Assembly: GCA_964450955.1 (NCBI GenBank)
Contig: CAYVFI010000060.1
Location: 1 to 22,081 of the forward strand
DNA from: CAYNWT01 sp964450955
GTDB lineage: Bacteria > Planctomycetota > Planctomycetia > Planctomycetales > Planctomycetaceae
Length of the DNA: 22,081 bases
Direction: 5' to 3'
Shown: in pieces, positions 15,798 to 22,081 of the stretch
Layout: each line of letters begins with the position of its first letter
Position numbering within the stretch: position 1 is the first letter of the stretch
Position numbers and translations under genes: made by a program
The notes under the pieces: generated by a model
Told to the model about the DNA's origin: nothing
The model's input: only the letters and a program-made list of their open reading frames with translations
Databases searched by the model: none

Positions 15798-16714
15798 CAA
15801 GCCCGAACCAACTCGCGCAGCTGCTTGATGTACTTTGGAATTTCTTCCTTTGGCTTCTTTTCTTCGTACTCCAGCACAACATAGCCGCGGTAATTGTGCT
15901 TCCGCAGGATGCCGATGGTCTTCGCGATATCGGCCGGCTGCTTTTTGTTGTTTGGAGCCACCGCGACTTTAATTTGAGCGTTAATCGCCAGCGGAGCGAT
16001 GCGTTCGAGGTCGCGGTAGGGGTCGTCAGTGCGGAAGTTTCCGCTGTCGAAATTGATGCCGAACCAGGTCCTGTCTTTAATGCCGTTGATGATCTTCATC
16101 ATCTGATCCGGCGTGGCTGTGATGCCGCCATGGTTCTCCATTGCCAGAAAGACGCCCTTCTTCGCGGCGTACTGTAAAGATTCGTTAATGCCGGCCGTAC
16201 AGCGTTCGACGGCCGCTTCTTCGGAATCACCCTTGGGAACCTGACCAGCGAAGATTCGAATCACCGGTGCACCAATGGCGGCCGCGTGGTCGATCCATTC
16301 ACGACACATCTTCAACTGCGCGGCGCGCTTGTCACCGTCCGGCAAACAAAAATCGTTGCCGATCGCGGTTCCGGAAATGTCTAACCCCGCGCGGAAGGTC
16401 CTGGCTTTCAGGCTGGCCAGATACTCGGGCGTGATGGTTTTTGGGAAGTAGTACCCGGTGAGTTCGGTTCCTTCGATTCCCAATTCGGCGCAATAGTCGA
16501 TGAAGTCTTCAAGCTTCATCTTCGCTGCCGCGATTTGTTCAGGCGTGCCGCGTCGAGGCAGCATGCTGTTGAACGAATACGCCGCCAGGCTTAGCTTGAA
16601 GTCCTGCGCCACCGTAACGGGTACTGGTTGCGCGAAAGTTTGGGTTGGAAAGTGTGGCCCAACGACCGCCGCACCTGCGAGAACGCCGAAATCGCGTCGA
16701 GTGAACTTAGTCAT
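15797..16714 (-). CDS. Tat-exported sugar phosphate isomerase/epimerase-like TIM-barrel protein
   Basis: ATG 16714 is chosen because MTKFTRRDFGVLAGAAVVG is a twin-arginine (Tat) signal peptide (Arg6, Arg7). The frame is open upstream to 16897, but that part is not protein-like. The 305-residue product is an AP-endonuclease-2/xylose-isomerase-like barrel. Likely metal or catalytic residues are Glu193 and His195 (MENHGG), Asp223 (NFDSGN) and Glu282 (VLEYEEK). FKLSLAAYSFN starts the barrel. The family isomerises or epimerises sugars or inositols, but many planctomycete Tat-exported members are uncharacterised. It is first in a run with the DUF5658-like and UDPGP genes. Confidence 0.9.
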   Translation of the reverse strand: MTKFTRRDFGVLAGAAVVGPHFPTQTFAQPVPVTVAQDFKLSLAAYSFNSMLPRRGTPEQIAAAKMKLEDFIDYCAELGIEGTELTGYYFPKTITPEYLASLKARTFRAGLDISGTAIGNDFCLPDGDKRAAQLKMCREWIDHAAAIGAPVIRIFAGQVPKGDSEEAAVERCTAGINESLQYAAKKGVFLAMENHGGITATPDQMMKIINGIKDRTWFGINFDSGNFRTDDPYRDLERIAPLAINAQIKVAVAPNNKKQPADIAKTIGILRKHNYRGYVVLEYEEKKPKEEIPKYIKQLRELVRA

Positions 16715-16869
16715 GCCGATTCTCTTACTGGAAGTCTTAACACTCAGCGTACGGACGAGCTCACCGCGGTTCAACCGCCGACCGGCCTCGAACAGACATC
16801 TGGCTTTCTGATTGCAGAAAGCGTGAGTATCTTCAGTTATCTCGCCCAGTTTGACTGCCAAAGGTTGTG
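16715..16869. promoter_or_regulatory. Divergent promoter region with two inverted repeats
   Basis: Between the outward-facing isomerase and small-ORF genes lie GCGGTT-C-AACCGC (16766-16778) and GCTTTCTG-ATTG-CAGAAAGC (16803-16822, a perfect 8-bp stem). Neither has a T run, so an operator role is more likely than termination. No promoter boxes could be assigned with confidence. Confidence 0.45.
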
Positions 16870-17148
16870 ATGAGCCCAAACCCATGCGAATCGCCAACAG
16901 CGATCATGAAACAGAACCAAACTCCTGATGACAAGCCGGCAAAACTTCCGAAGCTTTCTGTAACCGACAAAAAGTCGAAAGATCAGGATACGATTGATCG
17001 CAAGAAAAGATTTGAGCAAGCGCTGAAGACCTGTCTAAGAGCCACGCAAGATGCAATCAATGCACGCTTAGATACGAATACGCAGAAAGAACCCCAAAAG
17101 ATCAGAGACGCCTGTTTTCAGTTAGCTGTGGAGGATCTAAAAAAATGA
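16870..17148 (+). CDS. Small hypothetical protein upstream of SUKH gene
   Basis: I do not recognise this family. The 92-residue frame could start at GTG 16867, ATG 16870 or ATG 16906 (MKQNQTPDDKPAK). It is rich in Lys, Asp and Gln with a helical C-terminal half (RKKRFEQALKTCLRATQDAI ... IRDACFQLAVEDLKK). There are no membrane segments or signal peptide. Its stop overlaps the next ATG by four bases (ATGA), so the two are almost surely co-translated. By context it may be a partner of the SUKH protein, but it does not look like a known toxin. To the eye it is AT-richer than its neighbours. Confidence 0.65.
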   Translation: MSPNPCESPTAIMKQNQTPDDKPAKLPKLSVTDKKSKDQDTIDRKKRFEQALKTCLRATQDAINARLDTNTQKEPQKIRDACFQLAVEDLKK

Positions 17149-17729
17149 CATCACCGTCATCTGGTGAGGTTGAAATTTGGGCCGAGTCCTGGAGTCGACT
17201 CTGCTCAGTCACAGACGAATACTATCCGGATTTTCGCAAATCCCTTGCGCCCGGAGCGTCAGAGGCCCGGATAGCCGGGTTGGAACGCCACCTTGGATTG
17301 ACGCTACATCCGGAACACAAATTCATTCTACAGCAGGCCAATGGCTGTAAAGATGGCGGAGCGCTGACAATCGGCGCGAGCCGTTTGCTGTCGTGTGATG
17401 AGATAGCGAATGCCTTCGACAATTGGATTGAGACTGTAGGTGACGCGAACTTTGACGGGCCAATTGAAGTCCCGGCGGCCGTCAAAAGCGATCGCTGCTG
17501 GCAAAAGGAGTGGGTGTTCTTTTGGGGTGACGTTGCGATGGACGGAATTGTAGTTGACCTGTGCCCAACGGAGAGTGGAAACGCGGGACAGGTGTTTTTC
17601 GTTGGTCATGAATTCGAACACTCAAGCATTTATGCCAACTCGCCAATGGCGCTTGTCGATCGGCTATGCGACGAGATCCCGAAGCAATTCTTGAACGGGA
17701 CCAATATGGGAATTGTTACGCTGCGATAA
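17145..17729 (+). CDS. SMI1/KNR4 (SUKH) domain protein
   Basis: The protein has 194 residues. It begins WAESWSRLCSVTDEYYPDF and then shows the SUKH layout: ARIAGLERHLGLTLHPEHKFILQQANGCKDGG (helix, then the conserved 'hxxxxG' turn), then SRLLSCDEIANAFDNW, KEWVFFWGDVAMDGIVVDL (FxxxxGDxxxx core) and GQVFFVGHEFEHSSIYANSPMALVDRL. SUKH proteins are the commonest immunity proteins of bacterial polymorphic-toxin and CDI loci and also occur as regulators. No toxin cassette is visible here, so it may be an orphan immunity gene. It is coupled to the small upstream ORF by a 4-base overlap. ACGCCG...CGGCGT shortly after the stop is a weak inverted repeat, not a clear terminator. Confidence 0.82.
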   Translation: MTSPSSGEVEIWAESWSRLCSVTDEYYPDFRKSLAPGASEARIAGLERHLGLTLHPEHKFILQQANGCKDGGALTIGASRLLSCDEIANAFDNWIETVGDANFDGPIEVPAAVKSDRCWQKEWVFFWGDVAMDGIVVDLCPTESGNAGQVFFVGHEFEHSSIYANSPMALVDRLCDEIPKQFLNGTNMGIVTLR

Positions 17730-17903
17730 TTTGCAGTTCAAACGCCGTTACCAAACAGCAGCAGTAGCGGCGTGATTGGCGTGCAACGCAGATAACGCAA
17801 TTGCAGCAGCCAAGTGATGCCGCGAATTGGTGCGTCTTTGTCATGCTGAAGAGGTCCAAGCAAGCCGAACTGGTCAGAACTCGGTAGAACACCGGCGAAT
17901 AGA

Positions 17904-19286
17904 TTACTTGCCGCTGTAGCGTGGGTTCGGCGTTGTTGGGATCGGCGCTTTGACGTCGGCCCTCCACTGCTTCATCGCGGCATGTAACCTGGCCAGCTGT
18001 TCCGGATTCGACTTCGATAAGTCATTCGTTTCGCCAATGTCGTTGGCCAGGTTGTAGAGTTCCAACCGGCCCGTTTCGAACCACTCAATCAGCTTCCAAT
18101 TGCCCATCCGAATCGCTCCGGCCGGCGTGGTTCGAAACGGTCCTCCACCAGGATCGCCCTTGCCCTGTAGATAGCACGGAAAGTGCCAGTAGATGGCTTC
18201 GCGGCTTAGCTTTGCCGTCGGATCTTTTAGCAGCGGTGTGATGGTTAGTCCGTCCAGTTCGTAGCCGTCCGGTGTTTGAGTCTTCGTGACATCCAGCAAC
18301 GTTGGATAGAAATCGATACCGATGACCGGTTGGTCGCAGGTGCTGCCTGCTTGCGTGACGCCAGGCCATTTCACGATTAACGGTTCTCGAATACCGCCTT
18401 CGTACAACATTCCCTTCGCGCCGCGTAGTGGGTGATTGGACGTTGGGCCACTGTGGCCCCCGTTGTCGGAGAAGAAGATAACCAGCGTCTTTTCTGTGAG
18501 TGCAAGACGTTTCAATGCGGCCAGAACATCGCGGACACTGTGGTCGACGCTTTCAATCATCGCGGCGTACTTCGCGTTTTTGTGGTGTTTGGTTTTTCGC
18601 TTTGCTCGATACTTCGCAATCAATTCGTCCTTCGCCTGGATTGGCGTGTGGACCGCGTAATGCGTCAGGTACAGGAAGAACGGCCGTTCTTTGTTGTCTT
18701 CAATGAACCCAACGGCCTCTTTCGTCAAACGGTCGGTCAGGTACTCGCCCTTTTCCGTTTGCATAAGGTTCGGATACGTGTACGGACTGTGGTAGCCGCC
18801 ACCACTGGGGCTGCCCCATTCTTTGCCCGCAATGTTGACGTCAAAACCCTGCGTCGTGGGATCAGAACCCAAATGCCACTTACCCATTGAGGCTGTTGTG
18901 TACCCGTTAGTTTTCAACGCTTCCGCAACAGTGATGAACTCATCCGCGAGCACGGTCTTGTTTGCGGCTGGTTCCAGTCGTCTGCGTTTGTGATTGCCAC
19001 GAACCGGATCGCCCACGGTATAGATTCCGTGCCGCGGTCCATACTTCCCCGACATCAAACACGCGCGGCTTGGCGCACAGTTGGGCGCGTTTGCGTAGGC
19101 ACTTTTGAAGACCATGCCCTCGCTGGCCAGGCGATCGATATTGGGGCTCTCGTAGTATTCGCTTCCCATGAAGCCGAGGTCAGTCCAGCCCATGTCATCG
19201 ATAAAAAAGAAGACGATGTTCGGCTTCTCTACCGCGAGTGACACGGAGTTCAAAGCGACCAGAACCAACAATGCGTGACGCAACAT
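17904..19286 (-). CDS. Secreted S1-family sulfatase (arylsulfatase-like)
   Basis: ATG 19286 is chosen over the upstream in-frame start at 19346 because it begins a signal peptide (MLRHALLVLVALNSVSLA) and GGAAAGG lies just upstream. The 460-residue protein opens with KPNIVFFFIDDMGWTDLG (Asp30/Asp31 calcium ligands). C70-A-P-S-R is the formylglycine motif. MGKWHLG carries the active-site Lys/His, HYAVHTPIQAKDELIAKY is the central substrate loop, and FFSDNGGHSG provides the distal ligands. It ends ELYNLANDIGETNDLS. It differs in subfamily from the other sulfatase, lacking that protein's long HYYEY insert, so it likely acts on a different sulfate position or glycan. Its promoter must lie in the 133 bases before the CRISPR array. 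Confidence 0.95.
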   Translation of the reverse strand: MLRHALLVLVALNSVSLAVEKPNIVFFFIDDMGWTDLGFMGSEYYESPNIDRLASEGMVFKSAYANAPNCAPSRACLMSGKYGPRHGIYTVGDPVRGNHKRRRLEPAANKTVLADEFITVAEALKTNGYTTASMGKWHLGSDPTTQGFDVNIAGKEWGSPSGGGYHSPYTYPNLMQTEKGEYLTDRLTKEAVGFIEDNKERPFFLYLTHYAVHTPIQAKDELIAKYRAKRKTKHHKNAKYAAMIESVDHSVRDVLAALKRLALTEKTLVIFFSDNGGHSGPTSNHPLRGAKGMLYEGGIREPLIVKWPGVTQAGSTCDQPVIGIDFYPTLLDVTKTQTPDGYELDGLTITPLLKDPTAKLSREAIYWHFPCYLQGKGDPGGGPFRTTPAGAIRMGNWKLIEWFETGRLELYNLANDIGETNDLSKSNPEQLARLHAAMKQWRADVKAPIPTTPNPRYSGK

Positions 19287-19419
19287 GGGAACCTTTCCGA
19301 AAGACAAAGTATGACACACCTTGCAGCCTTTTCGCGGTGTGGGCAAGCAACAAGGCGTTCATGATTGGCTTGTTGTAGAAGATTTGTGGGGAATTAGGCC
19401 TGGTCAGCCTTTAAGACGG
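19287..19419. promoter_or_regulatory. Sulfatase upstream region / left flank of CRISPR array
   Basis: These 133 bases hold the minus-strand sulfatase promoter and end directly at the first repeat. The stretch is not strikingly AT-rich and has no obvious leader-like motifs. That argues mildly against this being the CRISPR leader, but it does not settle it. Confidence 0.45.
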
Positions 19420-22081
19420 GCGCTCAACGCCTTTCGGCATCAACGAATGAAACACCGCCGCGGCCAATGGGACATCGAAGAACGCAACCAGATGTGCTCA
19501 ACGCCTTTCGGCATCAACGAATGAAACACCGCGCGCAACTTTCCAACGTCGCGCAACAGCGCAAGTGCTCAACGCCTTTCGGCATCAACGAATGAAACAC
19601 CGGGCCCAGCCACGCCGAGCCCCGCAGAGCCACGAGTGCTCAACGCCTTTCGGCATCAACGAATGAAACACAGGCAGTCGAGGAATCGATAAATCATCGG
19701 TAACTCGTGCTCAACGCCTTTCGGCATCAACGAATGAAACACCAGGCAATCGCCGTTTTCGTCCTGGCCAAACACCAGTGCTCAACGCCTTTCGGCATCA
19801 ACGAATGAAACACAACGCGTCGACGACAGGCGTTCAACGCTGGTTGGTTCGTGCTCAACGCCTTTCGGCATCAACGAATGAAACACAAGACAGCAGGCGA
19901 GAAGCTGGAACCACTTGAGAGCGGGTGCTCAACGCCTTTCGGCATCAACGAATGAAACACATCGGCGTCGAATATTACAACCGGCATCACTCACCACGTG
20001 CTCAACGCCTTTCGGCATCAACGAATGAAACACCGGATCAAACGGGATACGCGCCACATAGGCCCAGGGTGCTCAACGCCTTTCGGCATCAACGAATGAA
20101 ACACGGTGCCTATGACCGACGACGACGGCGAACCGACCGTGTGCTCAACGCCTTTCGGCATCAACGAATGAAACACTTTTTCCCTTGCTGTCCTGCATAA
20201 TGCAGGCATCGCCGTGCTCAACGCCTTTCGGCATCAACGAATGAAACACGGTCCGCAAACTTCGGGCCATAGCTCAAAAAGGATATGTGCTCAACGCCTT
20301 TCGGCATCAACGAATGAAACACGGCACTGACCGTGAAGATGACGCAACTGTGTGAAACGGTGCTCAACGCCTTTCGGCATCAACGAATGAAACACGCCAC
20401 GCAGGACGACAACGCCGCCCTCATCGGGTATCGGGTGCTCAACGCCTTTCGGCATCAACGAATGAAACACTGTGCCCGAGGGCCATTCAATGCGAGGCAG
20501 GATGATGTGCTCAACGCCTTTCGGCATCAACGAATGAAACACCCCGGTGAACGCGGCCCGAAGCTGGTAAATGTCGTCGTGCTCAACGCCTTTCGGCATC
20601 AACGAATGAAACACCAGCAAGTTGCCTTCGGCGTCCATTGCTTCGTCGTGTGCTCAACGCCTTTCGGCATCAACGAATGAAACACCAGGACTGCAGCAAC
20701 TGGATATCAGCGGTGATCTGCTCGGGTGCTCAACGCCTTTCGGCATCAACGAATGAAACACAATGTGGGTGTTAGTTTCGGATACAGCTTGCTGAAGTGC
20801 TCAACGCCTTTCGGCATCAACGAATGAAACACAGACGACGAGTTGGTCATTTCTAACTTAAGGTTCCGGAAGTGCTCAACGCCTTTCGGCATCAACGAAT
20901 GAAACACCAGAGAACTCGATAGCTTTGCCTTCGCCGAAGGCTTTGTGCTCAACGCCTTTCGGCATCAACGAATGAAACACGGCGGCTATTGCGAATGGCG
21001 GGACGGTTGTTGCGGGTGCTCAACGCCTTTCGGCATCAACGAATGAAACACGCCGCCGAACCGCTCCCCCTCTCCGGTTTTTTGCAGTGCTCAACGCCTT
21101 TCGGCATCAACGAATGAAACACCAGTGCCACCTAAAGCCGAATTGACACAATCAATAATGTGCTCAACGCCTTTCGGCATCAACGAATGAAACACAGTTT
21201 GGCAAGCGTACATCGTGGGAAGATCAGGACTTGTGCTCAACGCCTTTCGGCATCAACGAATGAAACACTCGCGACTAGCAAAGCGTGTCGCATCGATGCT
21301 TGTGTGCTCAACGCCTTTCGGCATCAACGAATGAAACACGACGAACTGGGAGATCCAGGTGACACGATAAAACGGTGCTCAACGCCTTTCGGCATCAACG
21401 AATGAAACACGGGGCTGAGTATCGCCCCGACGTTATGCGGCGATCCGCCGTGCTCAACGCCTTTCGGCATCAACGAATGAAACACGGCGTGGCTCACCAT
21501 CCCCGTGCCCCACATCTCTTTGTGCTCAACGCCTTTCGGCATCAACGAATGAAACACCCAGGACTCTGCTGCCAGCGTCTTCCACGCGTTCAGTGCTCAA
21601 CGCCTTTCGGCATCAACGAATGAAACACCCTGACGCAGACGGCGATGGACTGCCATCGATTGTGTGCTCAACGCCTTTCGGCATCAACGAATGAAACACC
21701 CGGAAGCAGCGACGGGTTTACTCCCGCAATATTGGGTGTGCTCAACGCCTTTCGGCATCAACGAATGAAACACGATACCGGTCGAGAGTGATGACGACGA
21801 ACGTGAGTTGTGCTCAACGCCTTTCGGCATCAACGAATGAAACACGCTGCATCCATTCACAGAACACTTGAGTCGGCGTCGGTGCTCAACGCCTTTCGGC
21901 ATCAACGAATGAAACACCCGAGTCGGCTTTCGAATTTTCTCAACAACGCGTTCCGTGCTCAACGCCTTTCGGCATCAACGAATGAAACACGGCACCAGAA
22001 GCCGACACGGGGTGCGAGGCATTGCCAGTGCTCAACGCCTTTCGGCATCAACGAATGAAACACGGTTTGATGGTTGGATAT
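19420..22081 (-). CRISPR. CRISPR array, 37 repeats of 36 bp, open at the right edge
   Basis: The repeat starts GTGCTCAACGCC, has a central TTTCGGCATC, and ends AACGAATGAAACAC. The first copy is at 19420-19455 and the last full copy at 22028-22063. An incomplete spacer (18 bases) runs to the window end. All 36 complete spacers are unique and 35-40 bases long, most often 35 or 37. Repeats look identical except the first, whose second base is C instead of T. Spacers mix coding-like and palindromic sequence. No cas gene is in the window, so the type is unassigned. Minus-strand transcription is favoured weakly. On that strand the repeat folds as GCC-GAAA-GGC (extended by A-U and U-G pairs), a GNRA loop, and the variant repeat lies at the left, as expected for the old end. 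Against this, the plus-strand repeat ends in the GAAAC motif familiar from type I/III repeats. The repeats also create many spurious ORFs. Confidence 0.97.

Noticed and set aside
16715..16897. Upstream extension of the isomerase ORF by 61 codons
   Set aside because: It would bury the Tat signal peptide inside the protein and overlap the divergent gene's start.
19351..19360. CAAGGCGTT near the array's left flank as a decayed repeat
   Set aside because: Only about eight bases match, and in the inverse orientation to the repeats; this is within chance.
19925..22058. Several ORFs of 67-115 codons on both strands across the right end, with recurring NAFRHQRMKH or FHSLMPKGVEH
   Set aside because: They are translations of the CRISPR repeat (36 bases, a multiple of three) with spacers of suitable length. 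They have no ribosome sites or protein character and are known types of spurious annotation.

Overview
The window looks like chromosomal DNA from a planctomycete (moderately GC-rich, PVC-type gene content). The pointers are an ECF sigma factor coupled to a zinc-finger/Ser-Thr kinase fusion, two secreted FGly-type sulfatases, a very long LamG/PQQ-propeller protein, a secreted protease carrying the planctomycete LEPxVLLSA N-terminal motif, and a Tat-exported sugar isomerase/epimerase-like protein. No rRNA, tRNA or insertion sequence was recognised.

Layout. 1-1265: the 3' part of a low-complexity GDKQG/GDQQS-repeat protein, then a 71-residue gene that reads as a SelW/Rdx-type selenoprotein with an in-frame TGA inside a C-x-x-U motif, then two hairpin terminators. 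1328-4819: a LamG + PQQ-propeller giant with a degenerate methyltransferase-like insert. 5036-7072 (minus): an S1 serine protease with two P-domains, divergent from the sigma factor/kinase pair (7229-10104). 10250-13185: a secreted sulfatase followed by a secreted serine esterase. 13186-13805: a gene-free stretch built by a diverged duplication that includes remnants of both flanking gene ends and two inverted-repeat (MITE-like) elements. 13806-16714 (minus): an apparent operon of a Tat-exported TIM-barrel isomerase/epimerase-like protein, a DUF5658-like membrane protein and a UDPGP-family nucleotidyltransferase. 16870-17729: a small unknown ORF overlapping a SUKH (SMI1/KNR4) gene, possibly an orphan immunity pair. 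17904-19286 (minus): a second sulfatase. 19420-22081: a CRISPR array of 37 repeats of 36 bp with 36 complete spacers of 35-40 bp, running off the right edge with no cas gene in view.

How the genes fit together. The two sulfatases, the esterase and the LamG protein fit degradation of sulfated, possibly acylated polysaccharide. The sigma/kinase pair is a self-contained signalling module. The SUKH gene and the CRISPR array give the right side a defence/conflict character. The two most notable items are the likely selenoprotein at 870-1085, which a standard gene caller would miss because of its TGA, and the long CRISPR array, whose repeat resembles neither a textbook I-C nor I-E repeat and whose orientation signals conflict.
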